Below are positions 9,085-18,789 of a DNA stretch of 64,000 nucleotides, one piece after another. Within the stretch, counting starts at the first letter, position 1. Every line of letters begins with the position of its first letter. Origin of the DNA: Leeia oryzae DSM 17879 (GTDB taxonomy: Bacteria; Pseudomonadota; Gammaproteobacteria; Burkholderiales; Leeiaceae); assembly GCF_000376945.1 (NCBI RefSeq), contig NZ_AQXU01000016.1:96457-160456 (forward strand). Reading direction: 5' to 3'. Made by a program: the position numbers and the translations under genes. Under the pieces are notes generated by a model that was not told where the DNA came from, did not search any database, and worked only from the letters and a program-made list of their open reading frames with translations.

Positions 9085-10231
9085 AGTACACCCACCCTGC
9101 CTGATAGATCTCGTACAGCCAGTCGGTCAGTAGCTCATCGTACTCACCAGCATCCAGCCCTCTGCGGTTGGCCAGCGTCTGAATGGCAGGCAAGCAGGCG
9201 ATCTCTTCAGGAATTTCTTCCCCATTCAGGCTGGCGCCCCCCCCATGGAAGAGGCAAATGGATTTTTCATCCAGGACCAGCGTCTGTTTGGTCAGTTTTT
9301 TGATAAATGCATCATAAGACAACAGTTTGGCAGGCTCTTCAAACCATACATGCTGCTTGGGCTCGGATAGATAACTGGTCAGGAACTGCCCCACCAGCGC
9401 ATCATTCCATTGGACCTGCTTGAGAATTTTCTGGCATTTTTCCACCATATCTTGCCCAACCTCACCTGGGGCTTGCTGCACCGGCAGGTCCGGGTCGGCA
9501 TACATGCCGTCGATGCTCATGCGTTCTGCCATGTACATCAGAAACTGGCTAGCCAGCTCTTGATGACTAGGTGTTCTGAAGCCGATCGAATAGGTCGTAC
9601 CCGGAGACAGTTGCGTACCAAAATGTGCGCAATGAGGTGGCAGATACAGCATGTCACCCGGTTTGAGCACCCATTCGTGCTCGTGGGTGAAGTTGGACAA
9701 TATCCGCAGCGGAATGTCCGGAATCAACGAGCGGTCGCACTCACTGCCAATCTGCCAGCGTTTTTCGCCGCTACCTTGCAGCAGAAAGACATCATAGCTA
9801 TCGAAATGCGGCCCTACACCACCGCCTTCGGGTGCCCAGCTGATCATCAGGTCATCCAGACGGGCATATGGAATGAAGTTGAACTGTTGCAATAGCTGAT
9901 TGGCTTCCGGGATCAGATGATTCAGGTTCTGGATCAGCATGGCCCAATTGGTTGCAGGCAATTGGGTAAAGCGCTTTTTGGCGATCGGTCCGTGTTCAAG
10001 ACACCAGTCGTCACCTTCATGGGTAACCAGCCGGGAAATGACATCATCCCGGCCCGCAAATTTGACGAGTTGCTCGAAACTGGCCAAGTCTGCAAAGCCC
10101 GGTACGGCAGCCGGTATGTAGAGCGGTTTTTTTTGCCAGTAATCTTGCAGGAACTGTCTTGGGGTGAGCCCGCCGAGCAGTGTCAGGGGAAGATCTGGCT
10201 GAGGAATCGGGGATAAAAGTTGTGTATTCAT
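9077..10231 (-). CDS. roxA: JmjC-type ribosomal oxygenase (RoxA/YcfD family)
   Basis: Fe(II)/2-oxoglutarate-dependent oxygenase of 384 residues. In E. coli the family hydroxylates an arginine of ribosomal protein L16. The iron ligands are visible as the HxD motif in GPHFDSYD (His142, Asp144) and a distal histidine in YLPPHCAHFG (His200 or His203). The FLQDYWQKKPLYIP opening and the C-terminal winged-helix region are typical. I chose the ATG at 10231. A TTG two codons upstream has no better support. Neither start has a Shine-Dalgarno sequence, and a TATAAT box lies only six bases upstream, so the mRNA may be leaderless. Confidence 0.9.
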   Translation of the reverse strand: MNTQLLSPIPQPDLPLTLLGGLTPRQFLQDYWQKKPLYIPAAVPGFADLASFEQLVKFAGRDDVISRLVTHEGDDWCLEHGPIAKKRFTQLPATNWAMLIQNLNHLIPEANQLLQQFNFIPYARLDDLMISWAPEGGGVGPHFDSYDVFLLQGSGEKRWQIGSECDRSLIPDIPLRILSNFTHEHEWVLKPGDMLYLPPHCAHFGTQLSPGTTYSIGFRTPSHQELASQFLMYMAERMSIDGMYADPDLPVQQAPGEVGQDMVEKCQKILKQVQWNDALVGQFLTSYLSEPKQHVWFEEPAKLLSYDAFIKKLTKQTLVLDEKSICLFHGGGASLNGEEIPEEIACLPAIQTLANRRGLDAGEYDELLTDWLYEIYQAGWVYFG

Positions 10232-10533
10232 ACGCAAATTATACGGCCAACCCCGCTTATCTTGCTTGATTTAAGCTAAAATAGCGGCTGGTTGATGTAT
10301 TTGATGATCTTATGCCTTTTCACAGGCTTGTAAAGATGGTCGTGCAGCCTCCTGATTGAATACGCCCGCACAGACGACGGCATGCCAATGAAAGACGGCT
10401 GCTTTGCACCTTCTGCCACGACCCGAACGAGCGCGGTTTGATGTTCAAGTATGTCAGGTCGATCCGCATGGATCACCACTGACCTGTTACCCTATTAAGC
10501 GTTTCCGGCTTGGCCGGTGTGGAAGGATGCGTA
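10232..10533. other. Divergent intergenic region between roxA and slyD
   Basis: About 300 bases. Apart from the TATAAT box next to roxA and the GGAAGGA ribosome-binding site of slyD, I see no supported gene, hairpin or repeat. The short open frames in both directions lack coding character. Confidence 0.5.
10238..10243 (-). promoter_or_regulatory. Consensus -10 box directly before roxA (possible leaderless start)
   Basis: On the minus strand a perfect TATAAT is separated from the roxA ATG by six bases (TTGCGT). A transcript started at the usual distance would begin at or within a base of the A of the ATG. No clear TTGACA-like -35 is present 16-18 bases upstream, which lowers confidence. Confidence 0.45.
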
Positions 10534-11016
10534 ATGCAGATTAAAAAAGATAGCGTTGTAGCGCTGAACTACGAAATGTTTGATGCCCAGAATGAATTGC
10601 TGGACAAGAGCGAAACCCCGATGGTGTACCTGCACGGTGGCTATGACGGCATTTTCCCGCAAGTGGAAGAAGCGCTGCATGGCAAGACCGTAGGCGACGT
10701 GGTTGATGTGGTCATGGAACCAGAATTTGCATTTGGCGAATACGATGACAGCCTGATCCGTAACGAGCCACTGGACCTGTTCCCTAAAGACATCGAAGTT
10801 GGCATGATGTTTGAAGCTGACGACGACGAAACCGGCGAACTGATGGTCTTTACCGTGTCTGCCATTGAAGGCGGTCAGGTTGTACTGGATGGCAACCACC
10901 CACTGGCTGGCAAGACCCTGCGTTTCAAAGGTACCGTTGCTGAAGTGCGTGAAGCCACTCAGGACGAACTGGATCATGGCCATGCCCATGACCCTAACCA
11001 CGACCATCATCACTAA
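10534..11016 (+). CDS. slyD: FKBP-type peptidyl-prolyl isomerase SlyD
   Basis: Cytoplasmic prolyl isomerase and chaperone of 160 residues. The N-terminal half is the FKBP fold with its inserted IF chaperone domain (about residues 70-130: EFAFGEYDDSL, then PLDLFPKDIEVGMMFEA). The C-terminus is a short histidine-rich tail (HGHAHDPNHDHHH) able to bind nickel, which in E. coli helps hydrogenase maturation. I chose the ATG at 10534, which has GGAAGGA eight bases upstream. The upstream in-frame codons are not conserved family sequence. A perfect 20-bp inverted repeat terminates the gene. Confidence 0.94.
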   Translation: MQIKKDSVVALNYEMFDAQNELLDKSETPMVYLHGGYDGIFPQVEEALHGKTVGDVVDVVMEPEFAFGEYDDSLIRNEPLDLFPKDIEVGMMFEADDDETGELMVFTVSAIEGGQVVLDGNHPLAGKTLRFKGTVAEVREATQDELDHGHAHDPNHDHHH

Positions 11017-11045
11017 GCATCCGGGCGAATGCCCTTGATGTGGTG

Positions 11046-11090
11046 ACAGATGTAAAAAATGCCGGTAAATCCGGCATTTTTTACATCTGT
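11046..11090. terminator. Bidirectional terminator between slyD and nadC
   Basis: A perfect 20-base inverted repeat (11046-11065 and 11071-11090) around the 5-base loop TAAAT. It contains six A residues on the left and six T residues on the right, so it can stop transcription from both convergent genes. Confidence 0.88.
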
Positions 11091-11102
11091 ACGTCAGGCG
11101 CG

Positions 11103-12005
11103 CTATTGCTGAAAGCGCATGGAAAAATCTGTCGCACGCACATGTTTGGTCAGCGCGCCAATCGAAATCCGGTCTACGCCGGTTTCGGCCAGTATGCGGA
11201 CCTTGTCGAAGGTGGCATTACCAGAGGCCTCCAGCTGCGCCCTGCCCGCGGACAGCCGCACGGCTTCTTGCATTTGGGCTGGCGTCATATTGTCCAGCAG
11301 TACCAGCGTGACACCGCAATCCAGCGCCTGTTGCAGTTCATCTAGCGTTTCGACCTCTACCTGAATGGGTACGCCCGCATTCAGGTCTTTGGCGGCAGCC
11401 ACCGCTGCGGCAATAGAACCCGCGGCCATGATGTGGTTTTCCTTGATCAGGATGCCATCGTACAGGCCAACACGCTGGTTGACACCACCGCCGACCCGTA
11501 CTGCATATTTCTGGGCCAGTCGTAACCCCGGCAGGGTTTTACGGGTATCCATGATCTTGACGGGCAAATCGGCCACCACGTCCGCATAACGACGTACCTC
11601 GGTGGCGACGCCAGAGAGGGTTTGCAGAAAATTCAGTGCGCTGCGTTCTGCCGTCAGCAGGGCACGTGCCGGACCGGCAAGTTCGCAGACAACGGTATCC
11701 TCCCCGGCCAGCTCCCCCTCCTTCACCCGCCATGTTACCAGGATGCGTGCATCTACCTGCCGGCAGCATTCTTCAAACCAGGCCTGACCACAAATGACGG
11801 CAGACTCACGTACCAGAATCGTGGCTTTGCCCGGTTTGTCGGCAGGAATCAGCATCGCGGTCCAGTCGGCGGCACCAATGTCTTCGGCCAGTGCCAGACC
11901 CACCTGGGTCGCGATCAAATGGGAAGGGGGTAGTTCGTAGTTCATGAAAGGGTCCACATCACAAAAATGGTCTGTTAACGGTTTAAGGGTTGGCGACGGT
12001 GTCAT
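11103..12005 (-). CDS. nadC: Nicotinate-nucleotide pyrophosphorylase (carboxylating)
   Basis: Quinolinate phosphoribosyltransferase of 300 residues that converts quinolinate and PRPP to nicotinate mononucleotide in de novo NAD synthesis. Recognisable motifs are LTAERSALNFLQTLSG, DTRKTLPGLR, KYAVRVGGG, LIKENHI and ISIGALTKH. I chose the ATG at 12005 because AGGGATGG lies at a good distance, although it overlaps the upstream gene by 23 bases. An ATG at 11945 would give a shorter product but lacks a ribosome-binding site. It is the last gene of a three-gene minus-strand unit. nadA and nadB are not in the window. Confidence 0.95.
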   Translation of the reverse strand: MTPSPTLKPLTDHFCDVDPFMNYELPPSHLIATQVGLALAEDIGAADWTAMLIPADKPGKATILVRESAVICGQAWFEECCRQVDARILVTWRVKEGELAGEDTVVCELAGPARALLTAERSALNFLQTLSGVATEVRRYADVVADLPVKIMDTRKTLPGLRLAQKYAVRVGGGVNQRVGLYDGILIKENHIMAAGSIAAAVAAAKDLNAGVPIQVEVETLDELQQALDCGVTLVLLDNMTPAQMQEAVRLSAGRAQLEASGNATFDKVRILAETGVDRISIGALTKHVRATDFSMRFQQ

Positions 12006-12282
12006 TCAAGCCATCCCTGAACGAGATGGCTTCTGCAATCAGGTCTGGCAATTGTGTTTCTGTTACCCGGTTGAAAAATGGGCCGCCTGGTGAAATGCGG
12101 ATATTGGGCCCATACTCGCAAGCACCAAGACAAGGAAAAGGCACGACTGCAATCCCGGCAGGCTGCGCCAGCATTTTCAGCTGTTCATACAAGCGCTGGC
12201 TGCCACGCCCGCCGCAGCTGGGCTGATGGTCAGCATAGCGCTTTTTGACGCACACCACCAATGCCACGGCTTTCTCTTGCAT
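11983..12282 (-). CDS. Thioredoxin-like [2Fe-2S] ferredoxin
   Basis: A 99-residue protein with the four-cysteine pattern of thioredoxin-fold [2Fe-2S] ferredoxins: a first pair in CVKKRYADHQPSCGGRGS and a second pair in CLGAC followed by EYGPNIRI. Such proteins carry one electron-transfer cluster. The physiological partner is unknown. It starts 25 bases after the methyltransferase gene and overlaps nadC by 23 bases, so the three genes appear to form one operon. A role in supplying electrons or clusters to NAD synthesis is speculative. Confidence 0.85.
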   Translation of the reverse strand: MQEKAVALVVCVKKRYADHQPSCGGRGSQRLYEQLKMLAQPAGIAVVPFPCLGACEYGPNIRISPGGPFFNRVTETQLPDLIAEAISFRDGLNDTVANP

Positions 12283-12307
12283 GGTCCTTCCCTACCCCGG
12301 ATATCGA

Positions 12308-13129
12308 TCAATAGATAAAGCGGTCTCGCAGATCCGTCAGGTTCATTTCTTCCAGAATGGCTTCCTGCCGGGCGCGGGCACTGGCTTTGCCATTGCTGAC
12401 CTTTTTGGCAATGATCAGCTCGTTCTTCATGGAGTGCTCCCACCCTACCAGTTCGGTGACCGTCACCTGATAACCACGCGACTCTAGCAGCAGGCAGCGC
12501 AATACATTGGTGATATGGCTGCCAAATTCCCGCGTATGCAGAGGGTGGCGCCAGATTTCGGACAACGACGTCTTGCCGAAGGTTTCATTTTTCTTTTGCC
12601 GCAACACCCCCGCCACCTCGGCCTGACAGCAAGGCACCAGCACAATGTAGCTGGCGTTTTTTGCCAGGGCAAACCGGATGGCATCGTCAGTTGCCGTATT
12701 GCACGCATGAAGCGCCGTAATGATGTCGACCTGTGCGGGCAGTTGATCCGAGGTAATCGACTGTTCGACTGTCAGGTTCAGAAACCCCATCCGCTCAAAC
12801 CCCAGATGCTGGGCCAGTGCTTGTGACTTGCTGACCAGTTCGGGACGGGTTTCGATACCGTATACATGGCCGGTGTTCTTCTCTTTGAGAAACAGGTCAT
12901 ACAGAATGAAGCCCAAATAAGACTTACCCGCACCGTGGTCCGCCAGGGTACAGTCACCTTTGCGGGTCATCACTTCTTCCATCAGCGGCTCGATGAACTG
13001 GTACAGATGGTAAACCTGCTTGAGTTTGCGCCGGGTATCCTGATTTATTTTTCCGTCCCGGGTCAGGATATGCAGCTCTTTCAGGAGCTCCAGGGATTGC
13101 TGGGGTTTAATTTCCGGGATCAGGGTCAT
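12308..13129 (-). CDS. SAM-dependent methyltransferase (Methyltransf_32-like)
   Basis: A 273-residue class I methyltransferase. The SAM-binding glycine loop is LADHGAGKSYLGFIL (about residues 62-76), the acidic end of strand 2 is GIETRPELV, and a later VPCCQAEVAG holds two adjacent cysteines after the central strand. The combination resembles the family that includes eukaryotic GSTCD and METTL25, whose substrates are largely undefined. It is first in the unit with the ferredoxin and nadC. The substrate is not predictable from sequence. Confidence 0.82.
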   Translation of the reverse strand: MTLIPEIKPQQSLELLKELHILTRDGKINQDTRRKLKQVYHLYQFIEPLMEEVMTRKGDCTLADHGAGKSYLGFILYDLFLKEKNTGHVYGIETRPELVSKSQALAQHLGFERMGFLNLTVEQSITSDQLPAQVDIITALHACNTATDDAIRFALAKNASYIVLVPCCQAEVAGVLRQKKNETFGKTSLSEIWRHPLHTREFGSHITNVLRCLLLESRGYQVTVTELVGWEHSMKNELIIAKKVSNGKASARARQEAILEEMNLTDLRDRFIY

Positions 13130-13278
13130 GGCATTCTGCTAAAACTAAATATAGAGGATATTTTACCATAGGCACGACCTGCCCACGCGGCTCGCTTGCA
13201 GCGGAGTACATGTCAGGCCTCGTCGCAGGTTTGCCAGCGGATATTGCAGTAACCTTTGATGCAAAACAAACCGCGCCT

Positions 13279-13306
13279 GTTGAAAAAAACTAATGTATCC
13301 CGATAT
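13279..13306 (+). promoter_or_regulatory. Sigma-32-type heat-shock promoter of clpB
   Basis: GTTGAA (13279-13284), a 14-base gap, then CCCGATAT (13299-13306). This matches the sigma-32 pattern CTTGAA and CCCCATNT with one or two changes in each half. The predicted transcript would begin about 30 bases before the clpB start codon. Confidence 0.75.
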
Positions 13307-13341
13307 GTAGATCCATATAGATCAACACAGGAGATGCACGC

Positions 13342-15927
13342 ATGCGTTTCGATAAGTTAACGACAAAATTCCAGCAAGCCTTCGCCGATGCCCAAAGCCT
13401 GGCGCTGGCGAATGACTGTGGCTTTATTGAGCCGCAACACTTGTTGCTGGCATTACTGCAGCAAGATGACGGCGGTGTAACCGGCGTACTGGCAAAAGCT
13501 GGCGTCAATACTGCCGCTCTGGTTCGGGACTTGAACCAGTCCATTGAAAACCTCCCGAAAGTGGAAGGCACGGGGGGAGACATTTCTGTTTCTCGCGACC
13601 TTGGCAACCTGTTGAACCTGACCGACAAAGCCGCCATGAAGCGGGGCGACCAGTTCATTGCCAGCGAAATGTTCCTGCTGGCCCTGTTGGAAGACAAAGG
13701 GGCAACCGGCAAACTACTGAAAACCCACGGGGGCAACAAAGCGGCGCTGGAAGCGGCCATTACCGCTATTCGTGGCAGCGAAAGCGTCAACAGCCAGGAG
13801 GCCGAAGCCAACCGTGGCGCCCTGGCCAAATACACACTCGACCTGACCGAGCGCGCCCGTCAGGGCAAACTGGACCCGGTCATCGGTCGGGACGACGAAA
13901 TCCGTCGCGCCATTCAGGTATTGCAGCGCAGAACCAAGAACAACCCGGTGCTGATTGGTGAGCCCGGCGTGGGCAAGACGGCGATTGTCGAAGGGCTGGC
14001 ACAACGCATCGTGAACGAAGAAGTGCCTGAGTCGCTCAAATCCAAACGCCTGTTGGTACTGGATCTGGCCTCTCTGCTGGCTGGCGCCAAATACCGCGGC
14101 GATTTTGAAGAGCGCCTGAAGGCTGTGCTGAACGATCTGGCCAAGGACGAAGGCAATACCATCATGTTCATCGACGAAATCCATACGCTGGTAGGCGCAG
14201 GCAAGGCCGAAGGCGCAATGGATGCCGGTAACATGCTGAAACCGGCACTGGCCCGTGGCGAACTGCATTGCATTGGCGCCACCACGCTGGATGAGTACCG
14301 CAAATACATCGAAAAAGACGCCGCGCTGGAGCGCCGCTTCCAGAAAGTGCTGGTGTCCGAGCCGACGGTGGAAGACACCATCGCCATCCTGCGCGGGTTG
14401 CAAGAAAAGTACGAAATCCACCATGGCGTAGACATTACCGACCCGGCCATTGTGGCGGCGGCAGAACTGTCCAATCGCTACATCACTGATCGTTTCTTGC
14501 CAGACAAGGCAATCGACCTGATTGATGAAGCAGCTGCCCGTATCAAGATGGAGATCGACTCTAAGCCCGAATCCATGGACAAACTGGACCGTCGTCTGAT
14601 CCAGTTGAAAATCGAACGGGAAGCCGTCAAGAAAGAAAAAGATGAAGCCTCACGCAAACGACTGGGTCTGATCGAAGACGAGATTACCCGCTTGCAGCGC
14701 GAGTACAACGATCTGGAAGAAATCTGGAAAGCCGAAAAAGCCCAAGTAGTGGGTTCGCAAGCCGTCAAGGAAGAGATCGAGAAGATTAAAGCCGAGATGG
14801 ATGCGGCCCGCCGCAAAGGCGACTGGCAGAAGATGAGTGAGCTGCAATACGGCAAGCTGCCACAACTGGAAGCCCAGCTGAGACAGGCCGAGGCGGCAGA
14901 GGGCAGCACCAAGAAAAACCAGCTGGTACGTACCCAGGTGGGCGCAGAAGAAATTGCCGAAGTGGTCAGCCGGGCAACCGGTATTCCTGTCGCCAAAATG
15001 ATGCAGGGCGAGCGCGACAAACTGCTGCAGATGGAAGAAAAGCTGCACCAGCGTGTGGTAGGGCAAGACGAAGCCGTCACCCTGGTAGCCGATGCCATCC
15101 GCCGCTCGCGCTCCGGTCTATCCGACCCGAACCGTCCTTATGGCTCGTTCCTGTTCCTGGGGCCGACCGGGGTGGGTAAAACCGAGCTATGCAAGGCGCT
15201 GGCAGAGTTCATGTTTGACAGTCAGGATCACCTGATCCGCATCGACATGAGTGAATTCATGGAGAAGCACAGTGTATCCCGCCTGGTCGGCGCACCGCCG
15301 GGCTATGTCGGCTACGAAGAAGGCGGCACCCTGACCGAGGCTGTACGTCGCAAGCCATACAGCGTGATTTTGCTGGACGAAGTCGAGAAGGCGCATCCGG
15401 ATGTCTTTAACATCCTGCTGCAAGTGCTGGACGATGGTCGTCTGACAGATGGACAAGGCAGAACGGTCGACTTCAAGAATACCGTGGTGGTCATGACCTC
15501 CAACCTGGGTTCGCATCAAATCCAGTTGATGACTGGCGAACCCTACCAGACCGTGAAGGCCGCCGTGATGAATGAAGTCAAGAGTCACTTCCGGCCAGAG
15601 TTCATTAACCGGATTGATGAAGTCGTGGTCTTCCATGCCCTGGGTAACGAGCATATCAGCAACATTGCCCGCATCCAGATGCAGTCACTGGAGAAACGTC
15701 TGGCAGCCATGGAGATGGGGTTGGCCGTTACACCGGAAGCACTGGCGCACATCAGCGAAGCCGGGTTCGACCCGGTATACGGGGCACGCCCGCTGAAACG
15801 GGTCATCCAGCAGCAAATTGAGAATCCGCTGGCCAAGCAGATTCTGGCCGGACAGTTTGCCGCCAAGGATACCGTCATTGTCGATGTCAATCAGGAAGGA
15901 CATCTGGTGTTCAGAAAACCCTCCTGA
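13342..15927 (+). CDS. clpB: ATP-dependent disaggregase ClpB
   Basis: Hexameric AAA+ protein of 861 residues that, with DnaK/DnaJ/GrpE, extracts polypeptides from aggregates. It has an N-terminal Clp-N domain (about 1-145), NBD1 with Walker [10 protein letters not shown] (about 206), a long coiled-coil middle domain (about 410-525) rich in Glu, Lys and Arg, and NBD2 with GPTGVGKTE (about 606). The middle domain and the absence of an IGF/IGL ClpP-binding loop separate it from ClpA. AGGAG precedes the ATG. A sigma-32-type promoter lies upstream and a strong terminator downstream. It converges on clpA. Confidence 0.98.
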   Translation: MRFDKLTTKFQQAFADAQSLALANDCGFIEPQHLLLALLQQDDGGVTGVLAKAGVNTAALVRDLNQSIENLPKVEGTGGDISVSRDLGNLLNLTDKAAMKRGDQFIASEMFLLALLEDKGATGKLLKTHGGNKAALEAAITAIRGSESVNSQEAEANRGALAKYTLDLTERARQGKLDPVIGRDDEIRRAIQVLQRRTKNNPVLIGEPGVGKTAIVEGLAQRIVNEEVPESLKSKRLLVLDLASLLAGAKYRGDFEERLKAVLNDLAKDEGNTIMFIDEIHTLVGAGKAEGAMDAGNMLKPALARGELHCIGATTLDEYRKYIEKDAALERRFQKVLVSEPTVEDTIAILRGLQEKYEIHHGVDITDPAIVAAAELSNRYITDRFLPDKAIDLIDEAAARIKMEIDSKPESMDKLDRRLIQLKIEREAVKKEKDEASRKRLGLIEDEITRLQREYNDLEEIWKAEKAQVVGSQAVKEEIEKIKAEMDAARRKGDWQKMSELQYGKLPQLEAQLRQAEAAEGSTKKNQLVRTQVGAEEIAEVVSRATGIPVAKMMQGERDKLLQMEEKLHQRVVGQDEAVTLVADAIRRSRSGLSDPNRPYGSFLFLGPTGVGKTELCKALAEFMFDSQDHLIRIDMSEFMEKHSVSRLVGAPPGYVGYEEGGTLTEAVRRKPYSVILLDEVEKAHPDVFNILLQVLDDGRLTDGQGRTVDFKNTVVVMTSNLGSHQIQLMTGEPYQTVKAAVMNEVKSHFRPEFINRIDEVVVFHALGNEHISNIARIQMQSLEKRLAAMEMGLAVTPEALAHISEAGFDPVYGARPLKRVIQQQIENPLAKQILAGQFAAKDTVIVDVNQEGHLVFRKPS

Positions 15928-15949
15928 CTTGCTGTCTAAGCCCGTAACA

Positions 15950-15985
15950 AAAAGGGAGGATACGGAAACGTATCCTCCCTTTTTA
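15950..15985. terminator. Bidirectional terminator after clpB
   Basis: AAAGGGAGGATAC, loop GGAAAC, GTATCCTCCCTTTTT. The arms are perfectly complementary and flanked by A and T runs. It ends clpB on the plus strand. On the minus strand it begins at the stop codon of the short frame at 15983-16096. Confidence 0.88.
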
Positions 15986-16096
15986 TATCCATGACTCGCC
16001 AGGTTGTCCGGTTGTCTTTACCTCACCCCTAAAGACCCGGGTCAACATCCACTCCATGAACAGCCAAACGGCAAGAAGCAAGACAACACATAGCAT
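15983..16096 (-). CDS. Candidate small single-pass membrane protein (37 residues)
   Basis: Not previously recognised by me. The frame starts at an ATG at 16096 preceded by AAGGGG. It encodes a hydrophobic N-terminal stretch of about 18 residues (MLCVVLLLAVWLFMEWML) followed by a polar tail with TRVFRGEVK. The stop codon overlaps the start of a strong terminator on the same strand. Upstream, TTGCCA and TAGAAA separated by 16 bases could serve as a promoter located after the clpA terminator. One membrane segment with a short charged tail is typical of regulatory small membrane proteins, but no function can be given. Coding status rests on architecture alone. Confidence 0.4.
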   Translation of the reverse strand: MLCVVLLLAVWLFMEWMLTRVFRGEVKTTGQPGESWI

Positions 16097-16160
16097 GTCC
16101 CCTTATGCACGGTATCTGCACACTAAACAATTTCTACCCTACCCCCAACATCTGGCAACA

Positions 16161-16191
16161 AAAAAATCGCCGGATAAACCGGCGATTTTTT
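16161..16191. terminator. Terminator after clpS-clpA
   Basis: AAAAAATCGCCGG, loop ATAAA, CCGGCGATTTTTT. It is a GC-rich stem with A and T runs on both sides, about 30 bases beyond the clpA stop on the minus strand. Confidence 0.87.
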
Positions 16192-16220
16192 AGGTACAAA
16201 GATGACAGCCTCACAAAAGC

Positions 16221-18479
16221 TCAGGATGTTACTGCGGCAGATACCTCATCGAAATCCAGTACAACCTGATCATCCTTGACGTCAATGGTCACATGCCCAC
16301 CATCTGACAAGCGACCGAACAGAAGTTCATCCGCCAATGCCTTGCGAATGGTGTCCTGGATCAGACGCGCCATCGGACGTGCACCCATCAGTGGATCAAA
16401 ACCTTTTTTCGCCAGGAACTTGCGCAATGCATCGGTGTAATGTGCTTCCACTTTCTTCTCGTGCAGTTGTGCTTCCAGCTGCATCAGGAACTTGTCGACC
16501 ACACGCAGGATGATTTCTTCGTTCAGCCCGGTAAAGGAGATGATCGAATCCAGACGGTTACGGAACTCTGGCGTAAACAGGCGTTTGATTTCCCCCATCT
16601 CATCCCCGGCTTCGCGGGAGGTGGTAAAGCCAATCGTCGATTTATTCAGGGTTTCGGCACCCGCATTAGTTGTCAGGATAATGATCACATTGCGGAAATC
16701 TGCCTTGCGACCGTTGTTATCCGTCAGCGTACCGTGGTCCATCACCTGCAGCAGCACATTAAAGATGTCCGGATGCGCTTTTTCGATCTCGTCCAACAGC
16801 AAGACAGAGAACGGATGCTTGGTAATGGCTTCGGTCAGCAGGCCGCCCTGCTCGAACCCGACATAGCCCGGCGGTGCGCCAATCAGTCGGCTCACCGCAT
16901 GACGTTCCATGTATTCGGACATGTCAAAGCGGATCAGTTCAATCCCCAGCGTATAAGCCAGTTGACGGGCCACCTCGGTTTTACCTACCCCGGTCGGACC
17001 GGAGAACAGGAAGGAACCAATCGGTTTTTGCGGATTGCCCAAACCGGAACGCGCCATCTTGATGGCACTCGCCAGCGCTTCAATGGCTTTGTCCTGCCCG
17101 AACACCACATTTTTCAGGTCACGGTCCAGTGTTTTCAAGGCATTGCGGTCATCCGCAGACACGGTTTTTGGCGGAATCCTTGCAATCTTGGCAATGATTT
17201 CTTCAATCTCGTGTTTGGTAATGGTTTTTTTCTGGCGAGACTTCGGCAGAATTTTCTGGGCGGCCCCCGCCTCGTCAATCACGTCAATCGCCTTGTCCGG
17301 CAAGTGGCGGTCATTGATGTATTTGGCAGACAGTTCCGCCGCTGTGGTCAGGGCAGAAGGCGCGTACTTCACGCCATGGTGCTCTTCAAAACGGCTCTTC
17401 AGCCCGCGCAGAATCTGCACGGTCTGCTCGATGGTCGGCTCGTTCACATCCACTTTCTGGAAGCGGCGTGACAAGGCGTTGTCTTTCTCGAACACGCCAC
17501 GGTATTCTGTATACGTGGTCGCACCGATACATTTCAGCGATCCGTTACCCAGCGCGGGTTTCAACAGGTTGCTCGCATCCAGCGTGCCCCCAGAGGCTGC
17601 ACCCGCCCCAATCAGGGTATGAATCTCGTCAATGAACAGGATGTTGTCCGGTTTGTCCATCAACTGCTTGAGCACCGCTTTCAAGCGCTGTTCAAAATCG
17701 CCACGGTATTTGGTACCGGCCAGCAGGGCACCCATATCCAGAGAGTAGATTGTGGCATTGGCCAAGATATCTGGCACATTGCCTTCTACAATCCGGCGTG
17801 CCAGACCTTCGGCAATGGCGGTCTTGCCCACGCCCGCCTCACCCACCAGCAGCGGGTTATTCTTGCGGCGACGGCACAGAATCTGTACCACGCGCTCCAG
17901 CTCATGGTCACGGCCAATCAGCGGGTCGATTTTACCCGTCAGGGCACGTTCGTTCAGATTCTGGGTATAGTTTTCCAGTGCAGAGCCGCTACCGGTCTCC
18001 TGCTCGGCGTCGTTTTCCTGCTGCTCTTTGGGGGCAGACTGGTCAGCCGTTTTCTTGATGCCATGAGAGATGAAGTTCACGACATCCAGACGGGTAACCC
18101 CTTGCTGATGCAGGTAGTAGACAGCGTGCGAGTCTTTCTCGCCAAAAATTGCGACCAGCACATTGGCGCCGGTCACTTCTTTTTTGCCGGAAGACTGTAC
18201 ATGGAGAATGGCGCGCTGGATCACGCGCTGGAACCCGAGCGTCGGCTGGGTATCAATGTCATCCGTCCCCGGTACGACCGGTGAGTTTTCCTGGATGAAA
18301 TCTGTCAGCTGTTGCCTTAACGCATCCATGTTGACTGCACACGCCTTTAACACCTCTTGCGAGGCAGGGTTATCCAGCAGTGCCAGCAACAGGTGCTCGA
18401 CACCGATGTATTCATGACGTTTCTGCCGTGCTTCGACAAAGGCCATGTGCAAGGTTACTTCCAAATCTTGCGCGATCAT
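16221..18479 (-). CDS. clpA: ATP-dependent Clp protease ATP-binding subunit ClpA
   Basis: AAA+ unfoldase of 752 residues that feeds substrates to the ClpP peptidase. It has an N-terminal Clp-N domain (about 1-145) that binds ClpS, NBD1 with GEAGVGKTA (about 215) and NBD2 with GPTGVGKTE (about 490). The short linker, lack of a ClpB middle domain, and an IGF tripeptide in [13 protein letters not shown] (the ClpP-docking loop) identify it as ClpA. clpS lies one base upstream on the same strand, the usual clpS-clpA pairing. clpP is not in the window. Confidence 0.97.
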   Translation of the reverse strand: MIAQDLEVTLHMAFVEARQKRHEYIGVEHLLLALLDNPASQEVLKACAVNMDALRQQLTDFIQENSPVVPGTDDIDTQPTLGFQRVIQRAILHVQSSGKKEVTGANVLVAIFGEKDSHAVYYLHQQGVTRLDVVNFISHGIKKTADQSAPKEQQENDAEQETGSGSALENYTQNLNERALTGKIDPLIGRDHELERVVQILCRRRKNNPLLVGEAGVGKTAIAEGLARRIVEGNVPDILANATIYSLDMGALLAGTKYRGDFEQRLKAVLKQLMDKPDNILFIDEIHTLIGAGAASGGTLDASNLLKPALGNGSLKCIGATTYTEYRGVFEKDNALSRRFQKVDVNEPTIEQTVQILRGLKSRFEEHHGVKYAPSALTTAAELSAKYINDRHLPDKAIDVIDEAGAAQKILPKSRQKKTITKHEIEEIIAKIARIPPKTVSADDRNALKTLDRDLKNVVFGQDKAIEALASAIKMARSGLGNPQKPIGSFLFSGPTGVGKTEVARQLAYTLGIELIRFDMSEYMERHAVSRLIGAPPGYVGFEQGGLLTEAITKHPFSVLLLDEIEKAHPDIFNVLLQVMDHGTLTDNNGRKADFRNVIIILTTNAGAETLNKSTIGFTTSREAGDEMGEIKRLFTPEFRNRLDSIISFTGLNEEIILRVVDKFLMQLEAQLHEKKVEAHYTDALRKFLAKKGFDPLMGARPMARLIQDTIRKALADELLFGRLSDGGHVTIDVKDDQVVLDFDEVSAAVTS

Positions 18480-18480
18480 C

Positions 18481-18789
18481 TTAATTCTCCTCCATCACGC
18501 ATTGCAGGGGATGCTGATGCTCTTTGGCAAACTGCCTGACTTGCTGAACTTTGGTTTCAGCAACGTCCTTACTATAGACTCCGCAAATCCCACGCCCTTG
18601 TTGATGCACCATCAGCATGATTCGTGTGGCCTGATCGACGTCTAAATGAAAAAACTGTTGTAACACGTGCACGACAAAGTCCATCGGTGTGAAATCATCA
18701 TTCAGCAACACCACTTTCCAGAAAGGCGGCGGTGTTACCTTTGTCACATCGTCTTTGGTCTGCAACAACTCCTTGGATTTACTGCTCAT
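18481..18789 (-). CDS. clpS: ATP-dependent Clp protease adaptor ClpS
   Basis: Adaptor of 102 residues that delivers N-degron substrates to ClpAP. The conserved core [17 protein letters not shown] contains the Asn-Asp pair that binds the substrate amino terminus, and [13 protein letters not shown] supplies the histidine of the pocket. The N-terminal 20 residues are polar and flexible as in the family. It ends one base before the clpA start, so the two are cotranscribed and translationally coupled. Confidence 0.97.
   Translation of the reverse strand: MSSKSKELLQTKDDVTKVTPPPFWKVVLLNDDFTPMDFVVHVLQQFFHLDVDQATRIMLMVHQQGRGICGVYSKDVAETKVQQVRQFAKEHQHPLQCVMEEN

Noticed and set aside
10276..10479. Open frame in the roxA-slyD gap
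   Set aside because: Short, without a ribosome-binding site or recognisable features; probably chance.
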